This document shows positions 8,575 to 17,002 of a stretch of 64,000 nt of DNA, one piece after another. This DNA is from Spirosoma spitsbergense DSM 19989. Its GTDB lineage: Bacteria; Bacteroidota; Bacteroidia; Cytophagales; Spirosomataceae. The DNA is taken from contig NZ_KB893522.1 of assembly GCF_000374085.1 (NCBI RefSeq), positions 1 through 64,000 on the forward strand, read 5' to 3'. The translations under genes and the position numbers were made by a program. Every line of letters begins with the position of its first letter. The stretch's first letter is position 1. A model generated the notes under the pieces. It worked only from the letters and a program-made list of their open reading frames with translations. It was not told the origin of the DNA and made no database searches.

Positions 8575-8603
8575 TTCGGCTGCTCTAAACTGCACTATAT
8601 TTG
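8575..8603 (+). promoter_or_regulatory. Promoter of the PhnB-like gene
   Basis: TTTG at 8575-8578 and TATATTTG at 8596-8603, 17 bases apart, match the Bacteroidota -33/-7 elements. The predicted start point near 8610 leaves a short leader before the ATG at 8627 and rules out the longer open frame from 8522. Confidence 0.65.
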
Positions 8604-8626
8604 TTGATAGCAAACCAGTAAACAAT

Positions 8627-9088
8627 ATGCAGAAAATCACGACATTCCTGACCTTCAACGATCAGGCCGAAGCAGCCGCAAGGCTTTATACTTCCACGTT
8701 TAAAAACGCATCAATCACCCGAATCAGTCGTTACGGCGAGGGGGCTCCCGTACCGGCCGGCATGGTAATGTCCGTTTCGTTTCAGCTCTATGGTCAAGAG
8801 TTTATGGCGCTGAACGGTGGTCCTAATTTCACATTTGCCAACGGTATATCGCTCTTCGTTACCTGCGAAACCCAGGCCGAAATCGATAGTTATTGGGAGA
8901 AACTCTCCGAAGGTGGGCAGGAAGGCCCGTGTGGCTGGCTAAAAGATGCTTTCGGGGTGTCGTGGCAAATTGTTCCCTCGGTGCTGGGCAGGCTGCTGGG
9001 CGATAAAGACCCGGAGAAAGCAAAGCGGGTGATGCAGGCCATGCTGAAAATGACTAAACTGGACATTGCTGCGCTGGAACAGGCCTAG
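8627..9088 (+). CDS. VOC/PhnB-like protein (3-demethylubiquinone methyltransferase-like fold)
   Basis: A 153-residue protein starting MQKITTFLTFNDQAEAAARLY, as in PhnB/3-dmu-9_3-mt family glyoxalase-fold proteins. It has ASITRISRYGEGAP, FMALNGGPNFTFANGISLFV and the closing GWLKDAFGVSWQIVPS, all typical of that family. Members are about 150-160 residues and dimeric; most have no proven reaction. The ATG at 8627 is chosen because a promoter lies just before it and family members begin here. A DHFR-like gene follows after 39 bases on the same strand, so the two may be cotranscribed. Confidence 0.85.
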   Translation: MQKITTFLTFNDQAEAAARLYTSTFKNASITRISRYGEGAPVPAGMVMSVSFQLYGQEFMALNGGPNFTFANGISLFVTCETQAEIDSYWEKLSEGGQEGPCGWLKDAFGVSWQIVPSVLGRLLGDKDPEKAKRVMQAMLKMTKLDIAALEQA

Positions 9089-9127
9089 TCGGCAAGTGTT
9101 AACGTGAAAAATAGACAGTAGAACACC

Positions 9128-9694
9128 GTGAGAAAAGTAAAATTACAAATACAGATGTCCATAGATGGATATGTTGCCCGGCCCAATGGCGAACAGGATT
9201 GGATGACCTGGAATCCAGATGACCAGCTTTGGCAGTTTATCAACTCCCTCGTTGATTCTTCAGACACTCTTTTGCTGGGTAGGAAAATGACAGACGACTT
9301 TGTGAGGCATTGGGAGAATACGGTCAGTGCCGATCCGGACAATTCATTTGCCAGGAAAATGGTCGATATCCCAAAAGTTGTTTTCACCAAAACGCTCGAC
9401 AAATCGACCTGGAACAACACCAGTTTGGCAAAAGGAGATCTGGCCGATGAGATTGCCAACTTAAAAAAACAAAACGGGAAAGATATTATTGTTTACGGCG
9501 GTGCCGGGTTTGTTTCATCACTAATAAAGGAAGGACTTATTGACGAATACCATCTCATTGTAAATCCGGTCGCTATCGGCAACGGTATGCCAATTTTTAA
9601 ATCGCTTGGCAGAACGCAGAAATTTTCACCCCTACAATCCAGACTCTATCCTGGGGGTAAAATTGTTTTGAGTTACAAACCAAATATCGATTGA
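9128..9694 (+). CDS. Dihydrofolate reductase-like (RibD C-terminal fold) protein
   Basis: A 188-residue protein of the YyaP/YqjY type. The GTG at 9128 is the likely start, because RKVKLQIQMSIDGYVARPNGEQDWM matches the family N-terminus. Further marks are TLLLGRKMTDDF, VVFTKTLDKSTWNNT, DIIVYGGAGFVSSLI and LIDEYHLIVNPVAIGNG, i.e. the NADPH-binding glycine turn and the closing strands. This fold reduces pteridine or riboflavin precursors in characterised members, but the substrate of stand-alone copies is unknown. It probably forms a small operon with the PhnB-like gene. Confidence 0.85.
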   Translation: MRKVKLQIQMSIDGYVARPNGEQDWMTWNPDDQLWQFINSLVDSSDTLLLGRKMTDDFVRHWENTVSADPDNSFARKMVDIPKVVFTKTLDKSTWNNTSLAKGDLADEIANLKKQNGKDIIVYGGAGFVSSLIKEGLIDEYHLIVNPVAIGNGMPIFKSLGRTQKFSPLQSRLYPGGKIVLSYKPNID

Positions 9695-9820
9695 CAGAGC
9701 CTCATTGTTGAGCAAGTGCCGATTGCTTCGTTTCTGAATTATTGTTTTATGGCTATCAATCGCCATCGGTCACCAACTGCTCACTAATCGTAATCCCCAA
9801 ATCCCGTTTGCTTTCTGGAT

Positions 9821-9828
9821 TACCTTTG
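9821..9828 (+). promoter_or_regulatory. -7 box of the helicase gene
   Basis: TACCTTTG fits TAnnTTTG exactly and ends four bases before ATG 9833. The same box and gap survive in the relic at 6441-6466. No TTTG is found at the usual -33 distance. Confidence 0.5.
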
Positions 9829-9832
9829 TGGT

Positions 9833-11731
9833 ATGGATTACTTTAAGAAGCTGCTCGACCTGCTGAAACTGGAACGGGATGAAGACCGCATCCAGTACCA
9901 TAACCTTACCCAGTCGACCAGTATTGCCGAGCGCCGGGCCAACGGCCTGACCTGGTATCCCATCGCCATCCGGGGTTCCGAAATGAGTCGGGGCGATTAC
10001 GTAACCGTCGAAGTAGAACGGACGACTCATCAGGATATTTCCCATCAGCTACGGGCTGGTATGCCCGCCCTGCTGTTCAGCAACCACGACCCCAAAACCG
10101 ACCGCGTCGAAGGCACGATCTCGTACCAGAGCGGCAACCGGCTCAAAATCACCCTGCTGACGGATGAACTGCCCGACTGGTCGCGGGATGGGAAACTGGG
10201 CATCGAAATGCTCTTCGACGATAAGAGTTACGACGAGATGCAGGACGCAGTCAAACTGGCCAATACCCTCGCCGAGGGCGGAAAAAACCGGCTCGTCAAT
10301 ATCCTTACGGGCGTGGCCGCGCCCACCTTTCACCCCGAACTCCCGCCCGTTTCCATTCCCCGGCTCAACGAGAGTCAGAACCGGGCAGTCAACAAAATTC
10401 TGGCCGCCAATGAACTAGCTATCGTACATGGTCCCCCCGGCACGGGCAAAACCACCACGCTGGTGCAGGCGATCAAGGCCCTGAATAAGCAGGATCATAA
10501 GCAGATTCTGGTGGTAGCCCCCAGCAATACGGCCGTCGATCTGCTGAGCGAGAAACTCCACGAAGAAGGGCTGAACGTGTTGCGGGTGGGCAACCCCAGC
10601 CGGGTGTCGGAACGGCTGATGGCGCTCACGCTGGACCATAAAATGAGCGATCACCCGATGATGCGCGAGTCGAAGAAGCTCAAGAAACAGGCTGCCGAGT
10701 TCAAGAACATGGCCCACAAGTACAAGCGCAGTTTTGGCAAGGCCGAGCGTGACCAGCGGAAAGCCCTGTTCGATGAAGCGCACCGGATCATGAAGGAGGT
10801 CAATAATACCGAGCAGTACATCATCGATGACCTGATCGGGAAAGCGCAGGTCATCACGGCGACGCTGGTGGGGTCCAACCAGTACATGGTCCGCAACCTG
10901 ACGTTCCAGACTGTCGTGATCGATGAAGCCGGGCAGGCCCTCGAACCCGCCTGCTGGATACCCATCCTGAAAGCGCAGAAAGTGGTGCTGGCGGGTGACC
11001 CGTTTCAGTTGGCACCCACGATAAAATCAATGGAAGCTGCCCGGCAGGGGTTAAATGTTACCCTGCTCGAAAAATGCATTGCGCTGCACCCCGAAGCGGT
11101 GAATCTGTTGGACGAGCAGTACCGGATGCACGAGCACATTATGGGGTATTCGTCGCGGGTGTTTTACGGTAATCTGTTGCGGGCGCACGCATCCGTCGCG
11201 AGCCACGCGCTGTTTCCCGGCGACAGTGCCCTGTTGTTTATCGACACCGCCGGTTGTGGATTCGAGGAAAAACTGGCGGGTACGAGTTCGACCAATCCCG
11301 AAGAAGCGGCCCTGCTGGTCAAACACCTGACGCAGGCAGTGACTGAACTAAGCCAGACCTACACACCCGCCAGTTTTCCCAGTATCGCGATTATTTCGCC
11401 GTACAAACAGCAACTGGCGGTGCTGAACGAGCAACTCAGCCATGCCCCTGAGGTACAGCCGTACCGGGCCAGTATTTCGGTGAACACCATCGACAGTTTT
11501 CAGGGGCAGGAGCGCGATATCGTGTATATTTCCATGACCCGCAGCAATGACAGACAGGAAATTGGATTTCTGTCGGAGATTCGCCGGATGAACGTGGCCA
11601 TGACCCGCGCGCGGAAGAAACTGATCGTCATTGGCGACAGTGCTACCCTATCGAGCCTGCCGTTCTACACGGATTTCATCACCTACGCCGAAAGTCTGAA
11701 CGCCTATCAGAGTGCCTGGGAATGGGCATGA
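9833..11731 (+). CDS. UPF1/IGHMBP2-like superfamily 1B helicase
   Basis: A 632-residue enzyme with all SF1 helicase motifs in order: Walker A GPPGTGKTTT (200-209), Walker B VVIDEAGQA (about 361-369), motif III GDPFQLAPT (about 388), motif IV region LDEQYRMHEHI, motif V NTIDSFQGQERD, and motif VI MNVAMTRARKK (about 586). The N-terminal 150 residues form the beta-barrel (1B-like) region seen in IGHMBP2/Dna2-type proteins. It should unwind DNA or RNA 5' to 3' in the cytoplasm; the substrate is not known. There is no nuclease domain and no restriction or defence neighbour, so a repair or RNA role is more likely than defence. Decayed copies of both its ends lie on either side (6441-6544 and 13241-13380). 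Confidence 0.9.
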   Translation: MDYFKKLLDLLKLERDEDRIQYHNLTQSTSIAERRANGLTWYPIAIRGSEMSRGDYVTVEVERTTHQDISHQLRAGMPALLFSNHDPKTDRVEGTISYQSGNRLKITLLTDELPDWSRDGKLGIEMLFDDKSYDEMQDAVKLANTLAEGGKNRLVNILTGVAAPTFHPELPPVSIPRLNESQNRAVNKILAANELAIVHGPPGTGKTTTLVQAIKALNKQDHKQILVVAPSNTAVDLLSEKLHEEGLNVLRVGNPSRVSERLMALTLDHKMSDHPMMRESKKLKKQAAEFKNMAHKYKRSFGKAERDQRKALFDEAHRIMKEVNNTEQYIIDDLIGKAQVITATLVGSNQYMVRNLTFQTVVIDEAGQALEPACWIPILKAQKVVLAGDPFQLAPTIKSMEAARQGLNVTLLEKCIALHPEAVNLLDEQYRMHEHIMGYSSRVFYGNLLRAHASVASHALFPGDSALLFIDTAGCGFEEKLAGTSSTNPEEAALLVKHLTQAVTELSQTYTPASFPSIAIISPYKQQLAVLNEQLSHAPEVQPYRASISVNTIDSFQGQERDIVYISMTRSNDRQEIGFLSEIRRMNVAMTRARKKLIVIGDSATLSSLPFYTDFITYAESLNAYQSAWEWA

Positions 11732-11848
11732 GGCTGGCCTGATGAACTTTCCTGTGTTGGGAACAGTAGCCTAACCTAAATGTGTCGATATTGCCAAAGC
11801 GATGTTACGAGCCGCCTGAATCTGAACCACCAGCGCCTATAAGTACCC

Positions 11849-13210
11849 ATGTCTGACAACAACCCACCGTCTGCTTCACAACTTACACCTGACGACCAGG
11901 ACAAGCTCCGGGAGTTAACTACCCAAAGCTGGAACCTCGAACTAGCCATTTCGGGGGTGGCTATGTTCGCCATTCTGCAATTGCCCGACCTGCTGGAGTA
12001 CGCGTTCAGCTATATCCGGTTTAATTTTCTGACTCAGACCGACGGCCCGGCGGCCATGCTGCCGTCGCTGGCCTACAGCCTGATACGGGCCACCTGTTAT
12101 GTGTTATTTGCGGCCTTCCTGGCTAACTTCGTGATGCGGGCTTTCTGGGTGGGGCTGGTGGGTCTACTGGCTGTTTTTCCGTCGGGCATTCGCTACGACC
12201 GCATTCCATTCTCGACACCCTACGCACAGCAACGACTGTCTGACGAACTCGGCCCCCTGGACCGCTATATTCTCTGGCTCGACAAACGGTGCAACATCGT
12301 GTTTGCCCTCGCCTTTCAGTTTGTATTTTTTCTGATCGTGGTAGCTGTACTCTATATGCTGGGGCTACTAATCTACTTAGTTGTTCAACCCAATGTACCA
12401 GCCAATGTCTGGTTTGGGGTCAAAATTGCCCTGGGTACCCTGGTGGCTGTGTTCTACATAGCCATTATCGTGCTGAGTCAAAAGAAGATAAAAGAAACAC
12501 CCAGGGGCATTCAACTCAATTACCGGTTAACCAAGCTGATGCAATTGATGGCGTTGGGCACGTACAAACACACGTCCTACGTCACCAACACGTTTTACAG
12601 CAATATCCGGCCCGGCAAGCTGTTTCAGACGTTTGCCCTATTTATGGTGGTGTTTTTTGTGACATTCATCCTCGAATACACCGCCGATACAGCCAAAAGC
12701 AACGGTCGGGCATCGTTTCTTAACAGCCGTCATCTCTATACAGCCCGGATCGATAGCCTTTACATTAATCCTGCGTCCTACGATAGCCAACGCCAGGAGG
12801 GGACCTCCGTCGACGTGGCATCCATTCAGTCAGACGTGATACGGGAGCCTTATCTGCGCCTGTTCATTGGGTATCCCAAAGCCCTCGACACGCTGCTTAC
12901 GCGGGTGGCACCCGAACCCGTCTGGAGCGATACGTTGTCGAGACAGGAGCGTCGCCGGTTGTTTGCTACCTGGAGTCGGCAACAGATTCAGCAACTGATT
13001 CGCATCACCGTCAACGATTCGGTCTACACCCAGCCCGACCTGTTCTTTACCAAAGCCGGGATGCAGGAACAACGCGGCTGGCAAACGGTGCTGGTGCCTG
13101 GCAACTTAAAAACAGGCAGTAATCTGCTTCGGGTGTCCGTGCAGGACCCCCGAAAAAAAGAGGCCGACGAAATGGTGGCTATTCCGTTCTGGTACGTACC
13201 TGAGCCGTAG
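11849..13210 (+). CDS. Integral membrane protein of unknown function
   Basis: A 453-residue protein that I do not recognise. About five hydrophobic segments are visible: near residues 33-53, 70-115 (one or two helices), 150-182, 190-213 and 258-278. After the last one comes a soluble C-terminal region of about 170 residues that ends with RVSVQDPRKKEADEMVAIPFWY and looks beta-rich, perhaps periplasmic. It lies 117 bases downstream of the helicase on the same strand and has a helicase relic directly after it. No enzyme motif is seen. Confidence 0.7.
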   Translation: MSDNNPPSASQLTPDDQDKLRELTTQSWNLELAISGVAMFAILQLPDLLEYAFSYIRFNFLTQTDGPAAMLPSLAYSLIRATCYVLFAAFLANFVMRAFWVGLVGLLAVFPSGIRYDRIPFSTPYAQQRLSDELGPLDRYILWLDKRCNIVFALAFQFVFFLIVVAVLYMLGLLIYLVVQPNVPANVWFGVKIALGTLVAVFYIAIIVLSQKKIKETPRGIQLNYRLTKLMQLMALGTYKHTSYVTNTFYSNIRPGKLFQTFALFMVVFFVTFILEYTADTAKSNGRASFLNSRHLYTARIDSLYINPASYDSQRQEGTSVDVASIQSDVIREPYLRLFIGYPKALDTLLTRVAPEPVWSDTLSRQERRRLFATWSRQQIQQLIRITVNDSVYTQPDLFFTKAGMQEQRGWQTVLVPGNLKTGSNLLRVSVQDPRKKEADEMVAIPFWYVPEP

Positions 13211-13240
13211 CATACCCATTGGTAGAATGAGATTTTTTTT

Positions 13241-13380
13241 CCTGGTTTCCTGGAGTAGGAGCGCAATATCGTGTACATTTCCGTGACCCCGCAGTAACGA
13301 CAAGCCTACCGTTCTTCTCCAATTTCATCATCTACGCCGAGGGGCTGGATGCTTATCAGAGCGCCTGGGAATGGGCGTGA
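13241..13380 (+). pseudogene. Relic of a helicase gene 3' end
   Basis: This stretch aligns with the end of the helicase gene. 13248-13295 matches the GQERDIVYISMTRS coding region with a 1-base insertion (CCCC for CCC), then about 100-120 bases are missing, and 13301-13380 matches the last codons (LPFYTDFITYAESLNAYQSAWEWA-stop) at high identity, including the terminal TGA. It cannot encode a working helicase. With the relic at 6441-6544 it suggests that a duplicated helicase locus was lost piecemeal. Confidence 0.8.
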
Positions 13381-13454
13381 GGTTAGATGTGCAAAGGAAC
13401 AGCTTGGGCAAAACGCAGGTTACATCTTTATCATCTACTTGCATTAACTTCTGA

Positions 13455-14474
13455 ATGACCATGAAAGCCGTTGGATTTAAAACCTCGTTACCCATTACCG
13501 ACCCGAACAGTTTTCTGGATGTCGACATCGAAAAACCAGTGCCTGCCGGATACGACCTGCTGGTGAAGATACAGGCGGTTTCTGTCAACCCGGTCGATTA
13601 TAAAGTCCGGCAGAATTCAGCTAAAGATACGGTGTTGGATACCCCCAAAATCATTGGCTGGGATGCCGTTGGTACGGTAGAAAGCGTAGGCGAAAACGTA
13701 ATCCTTTTCAACCCGGGCGATGCCGTGTACTATGCCGGGGATATTACCAAATCCGGTAGTTACGCCGAATACCAGCTCATCGACGAACGGCTGGTCGGCA
13801 AAAAACCGGCAAACCTTTCAATCGAAGAAGCAGCTGGTGTTCCGCTGGTTGCCCTGACGGCCTGGGAGACTTTCTTCGACCGGATGCGGTTAAGTCCCGA
13901 ACGGGATGCGGGCAAAACCCTGTTGATCATTGGTGGTGCTGGTGGGGTTGGCTCGATAGCGATTCAGCTCGCTAAAAAGTTACTGGGCCTGCGGGTCATT
14001 GCAACGGCATCACGCCCCGAAACCGCAGACTGGTGCCATAAAATGGGGGCTGACGTGGTGGTGAACCACCAGGATTTAGTGGATGAAGTCAGAAGTCAGG
14101 GCATTCAACACGTCGATTTCATTGTGGACTTTGTAAACACTAACGAATACTGGGATGCTATGGCCGAACTGATCAAGCCGCAGGGGCACATTGCCTCCAT
14201 TACGGGCAGTGCCGAGCCGGTTGTGCTGAACAAGCTGAAGAGCAAAAGCGTGACGTTTTCCTGGGAACTGATGTTTACCCGGTCAACGTACCAGACCGAC
14301 GACATGATCGAACAGCACCGAATCCTGAACCGCGTAGCTGCCTTACTGGAAATTGGCACACTGGTTCCAATAGTGAATCAGGTGTTGCACGGACTGTCGT
14401 CCGAAACGGTAAAAAGTGCCCATACACAATTGGAATCCGGGAAAACCATCGGTAAGCTGGTTATCATGTTTTAG
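13455..14474 (+). CDS. Zinc-less quinone oxidoreductase-type alcohol dehydrogenase (MDR family)
   Basis: A 339-residue protein. The N-terminal GroES-like domain (about 1-130) contains SVNPVDYKVRQ, IIGWDAVGTVESVG and FNPGDAVYYAG. The Rossmann domain (about 140-300) has IIGGAGGVGSIAIQLAKKL, a glycine-rich NADPH site. The catalytic-zinc Cys and His ligands of true alcohol dehydrogenases are absent, as in the quinone oxidoreductase branch often named zinc-binding alcohol dehydrogenase family. It should reduce quinones or enones with NADPH in the cytoplasm. The second Met at 13461 (MKAVGF) is the commoner family start. The 160-base dyad element begins at its stop codon. Confidence 0.85.
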   Translation: MTMKAVGFKTSLPITDPNSFLDVDIEKPVPAGYDLLVKIQAVSVNPVDYKVRQNSAKDTVLDTPKIIGWDAVGTVESVGENVILFNPGDAVYYAGDITKSGSYAEYQLIDERLVGKKPANLSIEEAAGVPLVALTAWETFFDRMRLSPERDAGKTLLIIGGAGGVGSIAIQLAKKLLGLRVIATASRPETADWCHKMGADVVVNHQDLVDEVRSQGIQHVDFIVDFVNTNEYWDAMAELIKPQGHIASITGSAEPVVLNKLKSKSVTFSWELMFTRSTYQTDDMIEQHRILNRVAALLEIGTLVPIVNQVLHGLSSETVKSAHTQLESGKTIGKLVIMF

Positions 14475-14633
14475 AAGCTGTTTGAGTTAGCGATTTGAGA
14501 CAGAAATTAGTAGATTTTGGTGGTAGGCGAGGCACTTTTTGAGTTCGTAGCTGTAGCTACGGGCGAAAAAAGTAACGCGGCCTATCGCCAAAAGATGCAC
14601 TTTCGGGCCAAAGCGATTAATTCAAGCAGCTTC
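14474..14633. repeat. 160-base imperfect dyad element with inner hairpin
   Basis: The outer arms (about 14474-14496 and 14610-14633) are imperfect reverse complements around GAAGCTG-TTGA-TTA-CG. A middle stem pairs GGCGAGGC-type sequence near 14525 with GCCTATCGCC near 14588. The centre is the perfect CGTAGCT-gt-AGCTACG hairpin at 14546-14561. The nested layout fits a MITE/REP-like element or a structured RNA. It directly abuts the stop codon of the oxidoreductase. Confidence 0.55.
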
Positions 14634-14661
14634 TTGTAGCCGTACTGAACAGATTGGGTTG

Positions 14662-14847
14662 CTAACCTGAGAAGCAGGGTTGCGCGGCACGTTCGTGCTG
14701 ATGATCCGCTGCGCAGGCAGTCAGCAACTGATCGAAATGGAAGAGCCTGGTCCATTCCGCGTCCGGTTGCTGGGTTTCGCCCGACTCGATTCTGTCGAGG
14801 TAGCGTCTCATGTCAGTTATCTCCTGCTGACTGAACTGGATGATCAT
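14662..14847 (-). CDS. Small protein coupled to the AraC gene
   Basis: A 61-residue frame starting with MIIQFSQQEITDMRRYLDRIE. Its ATG overlaps the TGA of the AraC frame in an ATGA (14844-14847), the usual sign of translational coupling. It is charged and helical at the front, with no membrane segment or known motif. The overlap and a protein-like composition argue that it is real; no homology is recognised. Confidence 0.45.
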   Translation of the reverse strand: MIIQFSQQEITDMRRYLDRIESGETQQPDAEWTRLFHFDQLLTACAADHQHERAAQPCFSG

Positions 14848-15735
14848 GGGTTGGCCTGTTGCGTGAATATCACCGGGACCTGGTGTCGCTTCTTAAACAG
14901 CAACGGATTTTCGTTCGTGACCCGCCGGAAAATCCTATTGAAATACGACAGACTTTCAAAGCCGCAGGCAAAACAGGCTTCTGACACCGTATAATCCAGC
15001 AACAGTAGTTTCTGCGCCTGACTGATGCGGTACTGATTCAGAAACTGCGTGAAGGTGAGGTGCGTTATCCGTTTGAAATACCGGCAGAATGCGGACTCCG
15101 TCAGGCTGGCCACCGCGGCTACTTCCGGAATGTCGATCTTGCGGGTGTACTGCTCCGCAATGAACTGGTTGACCTGTTTCAGCCGTTGCTGCTCCTTCAG
15201 GTTATACGCACTCGTCACGGCCTGCCCATGCAGGGATGTGTACTCAGTGCTGATGGCCAGTTCCTGAAAGATGCTCAGTAATGCCAGCAGTCGCTCAAAA
15301 GCGGGCAGACCGGCTAACTGGCTGAGCTTTTCTCCCACCCGCTGTTTGGTTTCGCCGTAAAACGAAACGCCCGAGCGTGCCCGATGAAACAGGGCTGTAA
15401 TCGCTGAAAATTCGGGGGCCTGCCAGAACGTTTCGCCCAGAAAGGTTTCTTTCAGCTGCACCACCACCTCGCGGTGGTCGGTGGTAACGCCGTAATCGAA
15501 CCGGGTCGCCGGAGCGATTGAGGTGGGGTACATTGGGACCGATAAACACCAGGTCACTACCCTCATAGCGCGAAATATGGTCGCCCACGTGCCGGGTGCC
15601 GCTGGCTCCCTCGATGAAAACGATCTCATACTCCGGATGGTAGTGCCACAGAAGAACGTCGCTCAGCCGGGGCGTCACCAGCAGGTGGAACGAACTATCG
15701 ACATCCGGGGTGATTTGTTCCAGCGCAATCTTCAT
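14844..15735 (-). pseudogene. AraC-family transcription regulator with frameshift
   Basis: The N-terminal cupin part (MKIALEQITPDVD...LVFIGPNVPHLN) starts at 15735 in one frame. The rest (FDYGVTTDHREVVVQLKE..., then the two-HTH AraC domain with AVASLTESAFCRYFKR and ACFACGFESLSYFNRIFRR) is in another frame ending at 14844. In this family PHLN normally runs straight into FDYG. Here 16 extra bases (15501-15516) lie exactly between them and shift the frame. The regulator is probably inactive unless the insertion is a sequence error. It is divergent from the PhyH dioxygenase gene, which may be its target. A small coupled frame follows it. Confidence 0.75.
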
Positions 15736-15849
15736 ATAGTAGACGATTTTGCCATAAAATGACCTGATAAGTGTTAAAAAGCGATAAGAAGAGCAATATA
15801 GTGCAAAAAGTGGCCAGTTTTGTCGTAACAGCTATCCTGACCGCTAAAC

Positions 15850-15857
15850 TACCTTTG
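15850..15857 (+). promoter_or_regulatory. -7 box of the PhyH gene
   Basis: TACCTTTG, an exact TAnnTTTG match, 32 bases before ATG 15890. A TTTG at 15819-15822 is 27 bases upstream, longer than usual. Confidence 0.45.
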
Positions 15858-15889
15858 TTACAATAAAATCACGTCTAAACACTACTGAC

Positions 15890-16900
15890 ATGGAAGTAAC
15901 GCCAGCCACAATGACACCCACGATGGCACAAAGTATGGCCCCTAATAATGCGCACAAAGACATTCCGGGTAACCCCTCAACCGCAACCAGCAGCAAGCTC
16001 AAACTGAACGACCGTAGTGGCAACGACGCCGATAAACCCCTGCGGGTGCTGTCGGAAGCTGACTGGCAGTTCTGGAAAGAGAACGGCTATATCGTGATCA
16101 AACAGGCCGTTCCCCGCGAGCAGGCCGAACGGCTGGCTAATTTCCTATGGGAATTTGAGGAAAAAGACCCCAGTGACCCCACTACCTGGTACGCGCCACC
16201 CCGCGCTGAGATGAAGATGAAGGAACTGGCCGGGAGTGGCATGGTCGAACTGTACAATCACCAGTATGAGTGGGACAACCGACAGATGCCGCGGGTCTAC
16301 GACGCCTTCGTCGATATTTGGGGCACCGAAAAACTCTGGGTCACCATCGACCGGGCCAACCTGAACTTGCCCCTGCGCCCGGAAGATACCTTCAAAGGCT
16401 TTATTCACTGGGATTATGACCCCGAAACCCGGCCGCAAAACGTGCAGGGTGTGCTGGCCCTTGCCGACCAGAACGACGAAAATATGGGTGGTTTCCAGTG
16501 CATCCCTGAGCTTTACCGAAATTACGACACCTGGAAACTCACCCAACCCGAAGACCGCAACCGGTTTAAACCCGACATCACGGGGCTGGAAGACAAACTG
16601 GTAAAGGTGAAAATGGACGCGGGCGATCTGCTGATTTTCAATAGTACGCAACCCCACGGCATCCGGCCCAACCGCTCCGGTAATAAGGTACGAATAGCGC
16701 AATACATATCCATGATGCCCGCCGAAGAAGATAACGAAGCGTTGCGGCAGTGGCGCATCACCTCCTGGCGCGACCGGGTAGCCCCCGAAGGGTACGCCTT
16801 CCCCGGCGACCCACGCCACTGGGAGCGTGACCGTCACCAAACCGCCGAATTGAACGAACTGGGCCGTAAACTCCTCGGTCTCGACTTGTGGGATGAGTAG
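15890..16900 (+). CDS. Phytanoyl-CoA dioxygenase (PhyH) family protein
   Basis: A 336-residue Fe(II)/2-oxoglutarate oxygenase fold. It has a low-complexity N-terminal tail of about 50 residues, then WQFWKENGYIVIKQAVP (family start), the HxD iron ligands in HWDYD (about residues 183-187), the distal His in QPHGIRPN and the 2-oxoglutarate-binding Arg region after it (about 255-268). Members hydroxylate small carbon substrates; this substrate is unknown. It is transcribed away from a frameshifted AraC regulator, the usual arrangement for a regulated gene, so control may have been lost. Confidence 0.88.
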   Translation: MEVTPATMTPTMAQSMAPNNAHKDIPGNPSTATSSKLKLNDRSGNDADKPLRVLSEADWQFWKENGYIVIKQAVPREQAERLANFLWEFEEKDPSDPTTWYAPPRAEMKMKELAGSGMVELYNHQYEWDNRQMPRVYDAFVDIWGTEKLWVTIDRANLNLPLRPEDTFKGFIHWDYDPETRPQNVQGVLALADQNDENMGGFQCIPELYRNYDTWKLTQPEDRNRFKPDITGLEDKLVKVKMDAGDLLIFNSTQPHGIRPNRSGNKVRIAQYISMMPAEEDNEALRQWRITSWRDRVAPEGYAFPGDPRHWERDRHQTAELNELGRKLLGLDLWDE

Positions 16901-16966
16901 GCGTAGGGCTGGCTGCTTTACTGTTCATTTAGTCTATCCTGTGAACGGGTATTCCCAAATACTTTT

Positions 16967-16998
16967 TTTGAGCATAGGGGAAAGCTTTCCTAGCTTTA
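16967..16998 (+). promoter_or_regulatory. Promoter of the HbpS-like gene
   Basis: TTTG at 16967-16970 and TAGCTTTA at 16991-16998 are 20 bases apart, close to TTTG-N19-TAnnTTTG with one mismatch. The box ends four bases before ATG 17003. Confidence 0.5.
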
Positions 16999-17002
16999 CC
17001 CC

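Noticed and set aside
9833-11731. Helicase as part of a defence system
   Set aside because: No nuclease, methylase or other defence gene is next to it; the neighbour is a membrane protein of unknown function, and the Uma2-like gene lies more than 20 kb away.
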